DNA from: Actinacidiphila bryophytorum
GTDB taxonomy: Bacteria; Actinomycetota; Actinomycetes; Streptomycetales; Streptomycetaceae
Assembly (NCBI RefSeq): GCF_016916835.1
Contig: NZ_JAFFIX010000007.1
Coordinates: forward strand, 186,001 to 250,000
Direction: 5' to 3'
DNA: 64,000 bases
The position numbers and the translations under genes are program-made. The notes under the pieces are model-generated. The model was not told the origin of the DNA. It saw only the letters and a list, made by a program, of their open reading frames with translations, and ran no database searches. Below, piece by piece: positions 36,305-44,743 of this stretch; within the stretch, counting starts at the first letter, position 1; each line of letters opens with the position of its first letter.

Positions 36305-38092
36305 TCAACCCTCTTCGCCTTCGATTCCGACAGCGCCCGCCGAGCGGACGGGAGTTGGCCCGCGCCCCCGCCGCCGACCGCGCAACGCTCCTGCCACATA
36401 GGCGATGACCAGGCAGGACAGCGACAACGCCAGCGCCACGAAGAGCGGTTGGGCGGCCGAGCGGAGCGCCGCGATCGCGGCACGGTCGTCGGCCTGCGGC
36501 GCCCCGGTCAGCAGTGACCACAACGCGCCGCCCGCGTCGAGGAACTGGCGCCCCGCCTTCCCACCGAGCAGCGCCCGTACGCCCGGTGCGACCAGCAGCG
36601 GGACCGACAGCACCGCGGACAGCCCGAGTGCGGTGGTTCTGAAGGCGCATGCCGCGAAGACCCCGGTCCATGCGCAGCCGACGGCCAGTGCCCCCCAACC
36701 CGCGGTCGTGGCCGACAGGGCCGCGGGGTCCGGGGCGTGGCCGGGCCCGAGGGTGAGCCGCAGTGCGGCGCAGTTCAGCAGCGCCGCCAGTGCGGCCAGG
36801 CCGAGCGCGAGGGCACCGCTCACCGCGAGTTTGGCCGCGAGCAGCCGGGCGGCGCGCGGCTCCGGGCCGATGCCAGGGGTCAGCGCGGGGTAGGCGAACT
36901 CCTGGCCGTAGGACAGCGCGCCCAGCGCGCCCGCGCCGACCGCGGCGGCGGGCAGCGGGATCGCCGCGGGCCAGCCGGACAGCAGCCGCAGCGGTGAGGT
37001 GTGCGCGGCGCCGCCGCGCGCCATCAGCAGGGTGCACACGACCGAGGCGGCGAGTGCTGCCGCGGCCGTGGGCCAAGGGGTGCGCACACCGAAGCAGCGG
37101 CGCAGTTCGTAGCGCACCGGATGCAGCGGGCGGTGGGGGGTGCGGCGCGGCGCGGGCCGGCTCCTGGGGGCCGGCAGCGGAACCCGGCGGCGCGCGTCGT
37201 AGGGCGCCTGCTCTGCGGCCCGCTCGTCTTCTGGGGCGGCGGCCGCAGCCGACTCGTCCGCCAGCTGGTGCAGCAGGATGCCGTGCCGGTAGGCGACCTC
37301 CCCGACGGCGGCGGACGTGGCGCCGTAGACGGCGATACGGCTTCCGCTGGTGGCGACCACCTCCGCACCCTTCTCGGCGAGCAGACCGGCCAGCCGCTGG
37401 GCGTACGGGGAGCGTACGGCGACGTGCGGGCGCAGCCGCGTGCCGGCGAAGAGCGCGGCGGACTGGTCGGCGACGATCCGCCCGTCGGCCAGGACGACCA
37501 CCCGGTCGGCCGTCCTGGCCAGCGCCCCGGCGTCCCGCCCCGTGAGCAGGACGGCGCCGCCCGCGGCCGCGTGACGGCGTACGAGCGCGTGCATCCAGGC
37601 GGCCTCGCGGGGCGGGAGGTCGCGCACCGGGTCGTCCAGGACGAGCGCGTGCGGGTCGGGCAGCAGCGCTGCGGCGAAGGCGAGCCTGCGGTCCATGCCG
37701 AGCGAGTACGTGCCCAGCCGCCGGTCGGCCACCGCGCCGAGTCCGACGGCTTCCAGCAGCTCGTCGGCGCGTGCGGCCCGCAGGCCGTGGGCGGCGCAGA
37801 GCATCCGCAGGTGGCTGCGGGCGGTCCTGCCCGGGTGCCCGGGGACGTCACCCAGGACCGCGCCGACCGCCCTGGCCGGTCGCGCCAGCTCGTGCAGCGG
37901 GCAGCCGTCGACGAGGGTGGCGCCTCTGCCGGGCTGGAGGCCGAGCAGAAGTCGGACCGCGGTGGACTTGCCGGACCCTTTTGGTCCGAGCAGGCCTGTG
38001 ACCTCGCCGGGAGGGATGTCGAAGGTGAGGTCGGCGACGGCGGGCGGTGCATGGCGGCGGGGCTTGCTGGTCAATCCGATGGCCTGGATCAC
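36305..38092 (-). CDS. ABC transporter ATPase fused to a membrane domain
   Basis: The 595-residue fusion has an N-terminal ABC ATPase (about 1-215) with Walker A GPKGSGKST, a signature-like YSLGMDRRLAFA and Walker B ALVLDDPV. A basic Pro/Arg linker follows, then a C-terminal region with about six membrane spans (ABC-2 type, about 345-575). Walker B reads DDP, without the catalytic Glu after Asp, and the LSGGQ signature is reduced to YSLGMDR, so ATP hydrolysis may be weak. GTG 38092 was chosen because the residues from VIQAIGLTS onward look conserved. It lies upstream of whiH on the same strand, with a 105-base gap. Probably an exporter; substrate unknown. Confidence 0.82.
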   Translation of the reverse strand: MIQAIGLTSKPRRHAPPAVADLTFDIPPGEVTGLLGPKGSGKSTAVRLLLGLQPGRGATLVDGCPLHELARPARAVGAVLGDVPGHPGRTARSHLRMLCAAHGLRAARADELLEAVGLGAVADRRLGTYSLGMDRRLAFAAALLPDPHALVLDDPVRDLPPREAAWMHALVRRHAAAGGAVLLTGRDAGALARTADRVVVLADGRIVADQSAALFAGTRLRPHVAVRSPYAQRLAGLLAEKGAEVVATSGSRIAVYGATSAAVGEVAYRHGILLHQLADESAAAAAPEDERAAEQAPYDARRRVPLPAPRSRPAPRRTPHRPLHPVRYELRRCFGVRTPWPTAAAALAASVVCTLLMARGGAAHTSPLRLLSGWPAAIPLPAAAVGAGALGALSYGQEFAYPALTPGIGPEPRAARLLAAKLAVSGALALGLAALAALLNCAALRLTLGPGHAPDPAALSATTAGWGALAVGCAWTGVFAACAFRTTALGLSAVLSVPLLVAPGVRALLGGKAGRQFLDAGGALWSLLTGAPQADDRAAIAALRSAAQPLFVALALSLSCLVIAYVAGALRGRRRGRGPTPVRSAGAVGIEGEEG

Positions 38093-38135
38093 CCCAGCAC
38101 CATAACTCCGCAAATGGGACAAACAGCCCCGCGAA

Positions 38136-38870
38136 CTACACCTCGGGCCGGAGCATCGGCGGATTGAGCAGGGTGGCCCCGCCCGCCCTGAACAACTGTG
38201 CGGGACGCCCGCCCTGACGTGTCGTCGTCCCTCCGGTGGGCACCAGGAAGCCCACCGTGCCAGTCACCTTGCGGTGGAAGTTGCGCGGGTCCAGCGCCAC
38301 CCCCCACACCGCCTCGTAGACCCGGCGCAGCTCGCCCACGGTGAACTCGGGCGGGCAGAAGGCCGTGGCCAGCGACGAGTACTCGATCTTGGACCTGGCC
38401 CGCTCCACCCCGTCGGACAGGATCCGCGCATGGTCGAAGGCCAGCGGCGCCGCGTCCCCGGGATGCTCCTGCCCGCCCTCGGCGAGCAGGGTGCCGACCG
38501 GCGCCCAGCGCGCGCTGCGCGCGTCCCCGCCGGCCCGCGGCGCGGGCAGGTCGGGCGCCAGCACCAGGTGGGCGACGCTCACCACCCGCATCCGCGGGTC
38601 GCGCTGCGGATCGCCGTAGGTCGCGAGCTGTTCCAGGTGGGCGCCGCTCTGCGCCCGCAGCCCGGTCTCCTCCGCCAGTTCGCGTGCGGCGGCCTGGGAC
38701 AGGTCCTCGTCGGCCCGGACGAAACCGCCGGGAAGTGCCCATCTGCCCTGGAAGGGGGGCTCGCCGCGACGCACCGACAGCGCACAGAGCGCATGGTGCC
38801 GCACGGTGAGCACGACCAGGTCGACGGTGACGGCGAAGGGCGGAAAGGCCGACGGGTCGTAGGGCGACAT
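38136..38870 (-). CDS. NrtR-like Nudix-domain transcriptional regulator
   Basis: The 244-residue protein has a Nudix fold with an intact Nudix box (GGFVRADEDLSQAAARELAE followed by ETG). A C-terminal winged helix follows (FTVGELRRVYEAVWGVALDP, FHRKVTG). This two-part layout is that of NrtR regulators, which sense ADP-ribose-type ligands and repress NAD or sugar metabolism. The catalytic Nudix residues are conserved here, so hydrolase activity is possible, unlike in some NrtR proteins. The start is the ATG 11 bases after a near-palindromic site that could be its own operator. The neighbours do not reveal the regulon. Confidence 0.82.
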   Translation of the reverse strand: MSPYDPSAFPPFAVTVDLVVLTVRHHALCALSVRRGEPPFQGRWALPGGFVRADEDLSQAAARELAEETGLRAQSGAHLEQLATYGDPQRDPRMRVVSVAHLVLAPDLPAPRAGGDARSARWAPVGTLLAEGGQEHPGDAAPLAFDHARILSDGVERARSKIEYSSLATAFCPPEFTVGELRRVYEAVWGVALDPRNFHRKVTGTVGFLVPTGGTTTRQGGRPAQLFRAGGATLLNPPMLRPEV

Positions 38871-38880
38871 GAACGTGATC

Positions 38881-38902
38881 TTAGTCGTCTGCCTGACGAT
38901 AA
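38881..38902. promoter_or_regulatory. Candidate operator before the Nudix regulator gene
   Basis: The inverted repeat TCGTC (38885-38889) and GACGA (38895-38899) is flanked by TTA (38881-38883) and TAA (38900-38902), just upstream of the regulator start. It is the only marked dyad in this short gap, so autoregulation is likely. Confidence 0.45.
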
Positions 38903-38956
38903 TCAGCAGGTTCGACACCTGCTCCGCGATCACTTCCCTCCCGCTGCCCGACCGCG

Positions 38957-40900
38957 TCAGGCACCGAGCCGCAGCCCCGGCGCCGCCTCCTCGACCATCG
39001 CTGTGCCCAGCCGCCCGACCCGCACCGCGAACGGCGCCTGCGCCACCCGCATCCCGCCCAGCCGGACCGCCCCCGCCGGCGCCCGGGTCAGCGGGCGCAG
39101 CGCGACGGTCCCGCCCGGCACGTCGGGCCGCACCCCGGCCAGCGCCGCCAGCAGGTGCACCGACCCGGCCGCCGCGAGCGCCGCGGGACGGCACGCCATC
39201 GGATGCGGGCACGGCGCCTGGCTGCCGGTGCGCTGCTCCCCCGCGTATATCTCGGGCAGCCGCAGCCCGAAGGCCGCCGACGCGTCCAGCACGCCGGTCA
39301 CCAGTGCCGCCGCGGCCTCCTCAAGACCCGCCGCCGCCAGCCCTGCCGCGGCCACCGCGGTCTCGTGGACGCGCACGGCGCCGCTCCTGTGCCCGAACGG
39401 ACTGAAGCCGGGCGCCCCTGCCGACAGGGTGCGCAGACCCCAGCCGCTGTCGAGTCCGGGCGAGGCCAGCACCCGCCCGAGTTGCGCGGCCCGAGCCGTG
39501 TCGAGCAGGCCGGGCGCCGCCTGGCCGCCGCCGGCCAGCCCCGTGTCGAGCAGGTGCGCGAGCGAGGAGGTCACCGTGTCCAGCGCCTTGCCCTCCGCGG
39601 TGCAGGCCGCGGCGGGGCGCCCGCCGCCCGGGTCGCCGATCCAGAACCGCTCCTGGAAGGCTCCGCGTATTGCTGCCGCCCGCTCCCGCCACTGCTGCGC
39701 CCCGGGTCTGCCGAACGCGTCGAGCAGGTCCGCCCCGTGCAGCGCGGCCCGGTGCGCATGGGCCTGCACCTCCGCGCGCAACGGCCCGCCGGGCGCCGGG
39801 TCGGCGACGAGTCCGCCGGCGTCCGACGCCGCCGAGGCGCCGCGCAGCCAGCCCAGGCACCGCTCGGCGGCGGGCAGCAGCGCCGCCACCTCGCGCTCGG
39901 GCAGCCCCCACCGCCACGCTTCGGCCAGCACGCTCACGAACAGCAGCGTCGCCTCCGTGGCGGACGACAGCGGCGGCAGGTGCGGGCCCATGTCGCGCGG
40001 TGTGCCCGGCATCCGCCCGCCGGCGGGGTCCTGGAGCCGGGCGAGCATGCGCAGCGTCCCGGCCGCCAGCCGGGTGCCGAACGGCAGCAGCATCCGTGCG
40101 GCCCACAGCGCGTCGGACGGCGCAGGCCCGAGCCGCCACGGCGCCCCGCCCGCGGTGTGGAGGTCCGCGGGATGCCGGGGGTCGCGCAGCAGCAGCCCGT
40201 GGAGGTCGTCCAGCGCGGTGCCGAGCAGCGCTCCGGCCCTCGGGTCGTCCGCGTCGAGCACCGCGTCGCCCCACAGCCGCGGCGGCCTGGCCGGCCGGGC
40301 AGGGCCGGGGACGGCGCCGGCCGCGGTGAGCGGGCCGGTCGCCAGGTCGATCGTCCACGACGCCCCGGCCGGCAGGTCGAGCCGCCAGCACAGCAGCCCC
40401 TTCGCCGCCACGGCGGTGTCCGGCGCGGGCCTGGCCACGGTTCGGACCGCGTACTCGCCGTCGGTCCAGCGCAGTCCCGCCCCGCTGACCGTGCACGAGA
40501 CCGCGCCGCCCGGCCTGCCGACCGCGACCGACGCCAGCGCCGCCAGGTCGGTCCCCATGGTGACCTCCACCGGCAGCAGCACCCGCAGCGGTCCCGTGTT
40601 CGTCACGGTGATCCGCTCGGCGCCGTCCGCGGTGCGCACCCGCTCGACGGTGACGGACGGGTCGGGGCCCCGGTCCGCCGCTGTCCGCACGACGGCCAGG
40701 AAGCGGACGCGGTCGGCGCCCACCGACGCGGCCTGGACCGGAAGCGGTTCCGCCCCCTCGACGGTGAGCACGCACCTGGCCAGCAGCCGGCGCCCGTCAC
40801 GGTAGAGGCCGCCGCACCCCTCGCCCCGCAACTGCCCGTCCCGGCCCGAGATCGCCAACGCCGGTGCGGCCACGCAGATCAGCGCGTCGTGGACGGCCAT
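38957..40900 (-). CDS. Glycogen-debranching-enzyme-like protein (N-terminal GDE domain plus glucanase-like barrel)
   Basis: The 647-residue protein has an N-terminal beta-sandwich typical of glycogen-debranching N-terminal domains (GQLRGEGCGGLYRDGRRLLA, VTNTGPLRVLLPVEV, TDGEYAVR). An alpha/alpha-barrel-like C-terminal half follows (LLLRDPRHPADL, GAPWRLGPAPSDALWAARML, DSGWGLRTLS, RVHETAVAAAGL). No signal peptide is seen. The family is often annotated as amylo-alpha-1,6-glucosidase-like, but substrate and activity are not proven. The start is the ATG following MAVHDALICVAAPALAIS-type sequence; the longer frame above it reads through intergenic and opposite-strand DNA. It is divergent from the hydrolase gene. 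Confidence 0.8.
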   Translation of the reverse strand: MAVHDALICVAAPALAISGRDGQLRGEGCGGLYRDGRRLLARCVLTVEGAEPLPVQAASVGADRVRFLAVVRTAADRGPDPSVTVERVRTADGAERITVTNTGPLRVLLPVEVTMGTDLAALASVAVGRPGGAVSCTVSGAGLRWTDGEYAVRTVARPAPDTAVAAKGLLCWRLDLPAGASWTIDLATGPLTAAGAVPGPARPARPPRLWGDAVLDADDPRAGALLGTALDDLHGLLLRDPRHPADLHTAGGAPWRLGPAPSDALWAARMLLPFGTRLAAGTLRMLARLQDPAGGRMPGTPRDMGPHLPPLSSATEATLLFVSVLAEAWRWGLPEREVAALLPAAERCLGWLRGASAASDAGGLVADPAPGGPLRAEVQAHAHRAALHGADLLDAFGRPGAQQWRERAAAIRGAFQERFWIGDPGGGRPAAACTAEGKALDTVTSSLAHLLDTGLAGGGQAAPGLLDTARAAQLGRVLASPGLDSGWGLRTLSAGAPGFSPFGHRSGAVRVHETAVAAAGLAAAGLEEAAAALVTGVLDASAAFGLRLPEIYAGEQRTGSQAPCPHPMACRPAALAAAGSVHLLAALAGVRPDVPGGTVALRPLTRAPAGAVRLGGMRVAQAPFAVRVGRLGTAMVEEAAPGLRLGA

Positions 40901-41161
40901 CGGCAAGCCCCCGGTGCCGACCGGCCTCTGCCGCGGTGGCGCCGTCACCGCTTTCCGCCCGCCACGGCCGGGCTCCGCCGGTGGGCGTGCCCGCCGACCG
41001 CGTACGGGTGCGGGCGCTTCTGCTGTCGCGCTGAGTACTGCACTCCTGAAGAACGGCCCGCCGAGCACGCAGGTCACGGGCCGTCTACCGTTCCTGGACG
41101 AGGGATACCGCTCGCCCCGCACCAGGAGGGCGCGCAGCCGCACAGAAGAGGAAGACGCAGC

Positions 41162-42472
41162 ATGCCCGTCCACCGCCAGCCCGGCACCATCCTCACCGAC
41201 CACCGGATCCAGGTGCCGCTCGACCATGCGGAGCCCGGCGGAGAGCACATCGAGGTCTTCGTGCGGGAGGTGGTGGCGGCCAAGAAGGGCGCCGACCGGC
41301 TGCCGTGGCTGCTCTTCCTCCAGGGCGGCCCCGGCAATCGCAGCCCGCGCCCGCTGGGCAGCGACGGGTGGCTGGCCCGCGCCCTGGAGGACTACCGCGT
41401 GCTGCTGCTGGACCAGCGCGGCACCGGGCTGTCCACTCCCGCCAACCGCCAGACGCTGCCCGCCCGGGGCGGCGCCGCGGCGCAGGCGGACTACCTCGCC
41501 CATTTCCGGGCCGACTCGATCGTGCGGGACTGCGAGGCGGTCCGGCGCCGGCTGCTCGGCGAGGACGCGACGTGGAGTGTCCTGGGCCAGAGCTTCGGCG
41601 GCTTCTGCGCCGTCCACTACCTGTCCTCCGCCCCGGAAGCCCTCGACGAGGTGCTGGTCACCGGGGGCCTGCCGGGGCTGCGGACGCCTGCCGAGGAGGT
41701 CTACCGCGCCGCCTACCCGCGCATCCAGCGCAAGAACGCGGCCCACTACGCCCGTTACCCCGACGACGTCGAAACGGTCCGCACCATCGCCCGCCACCTG
41801 CGGGACAACCCGGCCGAACTGCCGGGCGGCGGGGTGCTCACCCTGCGCGCCTTCCAGGCGCTCGGCTTGATGCTCGGCTCCGGCACCGGTTCGCACACCC
41901 TGCACTACCTCGTCGAGGACGCCTTCGTCGGCGGCTCTGCCGGACCTGTCCTGTCCGACTCCTTCCTCTCCCAGGTCCAGGGATTCCTGTCCTTCGCCGG
42001 AGCCCCGCTCTACGCGCTGCTGCACGAGGCGATCTACGCTCAGCAGTCGGCCTCCGGGCTCGGGACCCGTTGGGCGGCCGAGACCGTGCGGGCCGAATTC
42101 CCCGCCTTCGACGCGGACGCCGCGCTGGAGGGCGACGGACCGGTGCTCTTCACCGGGGAGACGATCCACCCGTGGATGTTCGAGACCGATCCGGCGCTTG
42201 CACCACTGCGCGAGACGGCCGAACTGCTGGCGCAGCGCGAGCAGTGGCCCGACCTCTACGACCCGGACCGGCTGGCGGGGAACAAGGTGCCCGTCGCGGC
42301 CGCCGTCTACCACGACGACATGTACGTCGACACGGCGCACTCGCTGGAGACCGCGAAGGCGATCGGCGGCCTGCGGACCTGGGTCACCGACGAATACGAG
42401 CACGACGGCCTCCGGGTGAGCGGCGGCCGGGTCCTCGACCGGCTCCTCCGTCTGGTCCGCGGCGAACTGTAG
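41162..42472 (+). CDS. Alpha/beta hydrolase, proline iminopeptidase-like (S33)
   Basis: The 436-residue serine hydrolase has an oxyanion-hole segment LFLQGGPGNRSPRP, the LLLDQRGTGLS block and the nucleophile elbow GQSFGGFCAVHYL. A helical cap follows, and a C-terminal HDGLRVSGGRV supplies the likely catalytic His. This arrangement is characteristic of S33 prolyl aminopeptidases, which cleave N-terminal proline from peptides. No signal peptide is seen, so it is cytoplasmic. The ATG has AGAGGAAG upstream. Its 3' end overlaps the end of the convergent DUF4192 gene by 89 bases. Confidence 0.9.
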   Translation: MPVHRQPGTILTDHRIQVPLDHAEPGGEHIEVFVREVVAAKKGADRLPWLLFLQGGPGNRSPRPLGSDGWLARALEDYRVLLLDQRGTGLSTPANRQTLPARGGAAAQADYLAHFRADSIVRDCEAVRRRLLGEDATWSVLGQSFGGFCAVHYLSSAPEALDEVLVTGGLPGLRTPAEEVYRAAYPRIQRKNAAHYARYPDDVETVRTIARHLRDNPAELPGGGVLTLRAFQALGLMLGSGTGSHTLHYLVEDAFVGGSAGPVLSDSFLSQVQGFLSFAGAPLYALLHEAIYAQQSASGLGTRWAAETVRAEFPAFDADAALEGDGPVLFTGETIHPWMFETDPALAPLRETAELLAQREQWPDLYDPDRLAGNKVPVAAAVYHDDMYVDTAHSLETAKAIGGLRTWVTDEYEHDGLRVSGGRVLDRLLRLVRGEL

Positions 42473-43637
42473 ACGCCTCCAGCACCCTTCTGCGGCGGCT
42501 GCTGCGCAGGGAGCGCCGCACCACGTCGGGGTCCAGCCCCTGGCTGACGGCGTGCTGCAGCAGGCGGGCGAAGGTGCAGTGCGGTTCGAGGTCCAGGGCC
42601 GTGGACAGGGCGACGCGTGCCTCCGCGTCGTCGCCCAGGCACCAGGCCACCCACCCCACCAGGGCGAGAGGTGCCGCCGCATGCTCCGCGTACGGTCCCG
42701 CGCAGCGCCTGGCGAGCGCCCGCCACAGCCGCAGTGCGGCACCGGCCCTGAGCGGGTCCGCCCACTCCACGACGCGGTCGCGCGCCGCGTGGTCCTGGAA
42801 GCCGAGGATCATCTCGGCGGCGTCCTTGTCGTCGAGCAGCGCGTCGTCCCTTCTGTCGGACCGCACGGGGTCGTTGAGCGGCGGTGCGGCGAGGAAGGCG
42901 TCCAGTGCGCTGCCGGCCAGCTCGACCGTGTGGTCCGCGACCCACGCCCCGGCATTCCGGTCGAGCATGCGCGGTACGAGCCGTGCGCAGGCCAGGTCGA
43001 GTGCCGTCTCGTGCTCCAGGACCGGCGGCTCGACCGGCCGCAGCCGGGACTCCAGGTCACGCAGCGAGACGGGCATCGGGATGCCGGAGTAGGCGGCCGT
43101 GGCGGCGATGGCGGATCCGGCAGGTTCGGCGACCCGGACGCCTTCGTCGGGCGCCCCGGTGGCGCTGTCCGGTCGGCAGTACGACCACCACCGGCCCCCG
43201 GAGACGCACAACGCCTCGATCACCGGGACGTCCATCTCACCGCAGGCGATGCGGAGTTGCTGGGCCAGCGGCCGCAGGCGCCGCATCACCTCCGAGGGCC
43301 GCTCGCCCGCGCGCGGGTCCTGGCAGAGGAAGGCGACGATCGCGGTCGGCCGACTGCCGCGCCGCAGGCTGCCGGTGACCAGGCAGTCAGCCAACTGCCG
43401 GGCGAGGTCGGGCCACCGGGTGGGATCGTGCTGCCCGTCGGGCAGCCCCACTCGCAGTCTGCCGCCGAAGCGCCCTTGCTCGCCGTGCAGCGCCAGCAAG
43501 ACGACCGAGTCGGTGGGGTGGTAGCCCATCAAGAACGGAAGGCTGCGCGCGAGGTCTTCGGGGCCGCGCAGGACGACCTTGATCTCACCTGCGTCCGAGA
43601 GTGACTCTCCGTGCTGAGTTCGGTTGCTCTGTGTCAT
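42384..43637 (-). CDS. DUF4192 protein
   Basis: The 417-residue actinobacterial protein is recognised as DUF4192 by its N-terminus: VVLRGPEDLARSLPFLMGYH followed by PTDSVVLLALHG, then LRVGLPDG. The TAIVAFLCQDPR strand and a helical C-terminal half with a TPR-like stretch (LALVGWVAWCLGDDAEARVA) follow. No catalytic motif is known. The last 25 residues are Arg/Gly-rich and lie over the 3' end of the hydrolase gene, so the original stop may have been lost and the frame extended. The start is the ATG at MTQSNRTQ. A DnaA-box-like inverted repeat lies about 50 bases upstream. Confidence 0.85.
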   Translation of the reverse strand: MTQSNRTQHGESLSDAGEIKVVLRGPEDLARSLPFLMGYHPTDSVVLLALHGEQGRFGGRLRVGLPDGQHDPTRWPDLARQLADCLVTGSLRRGSRPTAIVAFLCQDPRAGERPSEVMRRLRPLAQQLRIACGEMDVPVIEALCVSGGRWWSYCRPDSATGAPDEGVRVAEPAGSAIAATAAYSGIPMPVSLRDLESRLRPVEPPVLEHETALDLACARLVPRMLDRNAGAWVADHTVELAGSALDAFLAAPPLNDPVRSDRRDDALLDDKDAAEMILGFQDHAARDRVVEWADPLRAGAALRLWRALARRCAGPYAEHAAAPLALVGWVAWCLGDDAEARVALSTALDLEPHCTFARLLQHAVSQGLDPDVVRRSLRSSRRRRVLEASTVRRGPDGGAGRGPGRRSPGGRRARIRR

Positions 43638-43686
43638 GAATCGAGCTTGCCGCAGCCGAGGCACTTCGCACCAGACCCCCTCAAAA

Positions 43687-43720
43687 CCTGTGGATAACTT
43701 CGCTCAGAGTTATCCACAGG
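43687..43720. promoter_or_regulatory. Inverted pair of perfect DnaA-box-like sequences
   Basis: CCTGTGGATAACT at 43687-43699 and AGTTATCCACAGG at 43708-43720 form a perfect 13-bp inverted repeat with an 8-base loop. Each arm contains TTATCCACA, the strong DnaA box, in a GC-rich genome where chance occurrence is unlikely. It sits in the divergent region between the DUF4192 gene and the injection-system operon. It could bind DnaA or act as a hairpin. Confidence 0.6.
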
Positions 43721-43843
43721 TCGAGGACTCGACCCGAACTCCGCACGCTGCGTGACGGTATGGTGACAGTGCGGTGACGGTCGTACGGCACGATGCGCGA
43801 CTGACCGCGGATCACGGAATCCGACGTCGAGCAGGGAGCGGGC

Positions 43844-44713
43844 ATGGCAGAGAGCAAGGTCGTCGGCAGGCGGCCACTGGTGTTCACCGACGCCCACGGG
43901 GCGCAGGGCTTCGTCCCGCTGCAGGCCCTGGTCCTGGGGGACACGGGCCTCGAAGTCGACGCGACGTGGAGCGCGTCCTTCTCCGAGACCGACCGCCGCG
44001 CCCTGCTGGCGCTGGCGCGGGACGCCTGGAGTTCGGGCGAACTGGCCGCGTCTGCGGTCGCCGCGAAGTCGCCGGCGATCGTCTTCACAGCGGCCTGCGC
44101 GGGACCCGAGGGCAACGGCATCACCGTCGCGGTCACCAGAGTCGAGGACCCGGAGCCGGACCCCTCCCTTCCGCTGCACGCCGGGCTGACGCTGACGGTG
44201 AGTGAGAAGGACGAATACCCCGGACTGTCCAGCGCGGCGGACGCGGTGGCCCGCATCGGTGTCGACAAACCAGCCGCGGGCAGCAAGGACAGAGCAGGCA
44301 GCGGGCTGGTGCAGATCAAGGAGGGCAGCGCCGCCGCGGGGGATGGCCTGCCGAAGAGCGGTGCGCCCTTCACCGTCACCGCCGCAGCTCCCGTCAAGGT
44401 CAAGGGTGCTGACGGCACCACCGACTACTTCACCCTGGTCGTTCGCGAGGGACTGCCGGACCCCGGCGTCAAGGTCACCGTCACCGTCGACGCCGAGGCG
44501 AAGAAGTACTCGCTGACGGCCGAGTACACCTCGGGGGAGGTCTCGACCACCCTCGGGGCGCTCGGCGCACTCGACACAACGGCCGCGTCGATCGTCACGG
44601 CCCAGGCGCCGCCCGGTGGTTTGGCGATGCCCGCCGACACGCTCACCGCCCCCATCGCACTCTCCGGCGGCGCGACCGGGATCGCGGCCACCGGCACCGC
44701 CTACACCAGCTGA
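43844..44713 (+). CDS. First gene of the eCIS operon; beta-rich protein of unknown function
   Basis: The 289-residue protein has no family I can name. Its middle part (about 72-150) reads IVFTAACAGPEGNGITVAVT, then LTLTVSEKDEYPGLSSAADA VARIG and LVQIKEGSAA. The order G-x-x-G-N-x-I-x-V, a beta strand, an LSS turn and a short final strand resembles the outer protruding domain of phage tail sheath proteins. A second beta-rich repeat (DYFTLVVREGLPDPGVKVTV) follows. It lies 30 bases before the sheath gene and probably belongs to the same transcript, so it may decorate the sheath. A lone outer-domain protein is inference. Start ATG with GAGCAGGGAG upstream. Confidence 0.72.
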   Translation: MAESKVVGRRPLVFTDAHGAQGFVPLQALVLGDTGLEVDATWSASFSETDRRALLALARDAWSSGELAASAVAAKSPAIVFTAACAGPEGNGITVAVTRVEDPEPDPSLPLHAGLTLTVSEKDEYPGLSSAADAVARIGVDKPAAGSKDRAGSGLVQIKEGSAAAGDGLPKSGAPFTVTAAAPVKVKGADGTTDYFTLVVREGLPDPGVKVTVTVDAEAKKYSLTAEYTSGEVSTTLGALGALDTTAASIVTAQAPPGGLAMPADTLTAPIALSGGATGIAATGTAYTS

Positions 44714-44743
44714 CACCGCCCGCCGAGCCGAGGGAATCCGCTC

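Noticed and set aside
40901..42742. N-terminal extension of the debranching-like protein to 1261 residues
   Set aside because: The extra part crosses an intergenic region and lies antisense to the alpha/beta hydrolase and DUF4192 sequence. Conserved sequence starts at MAVHDAL.
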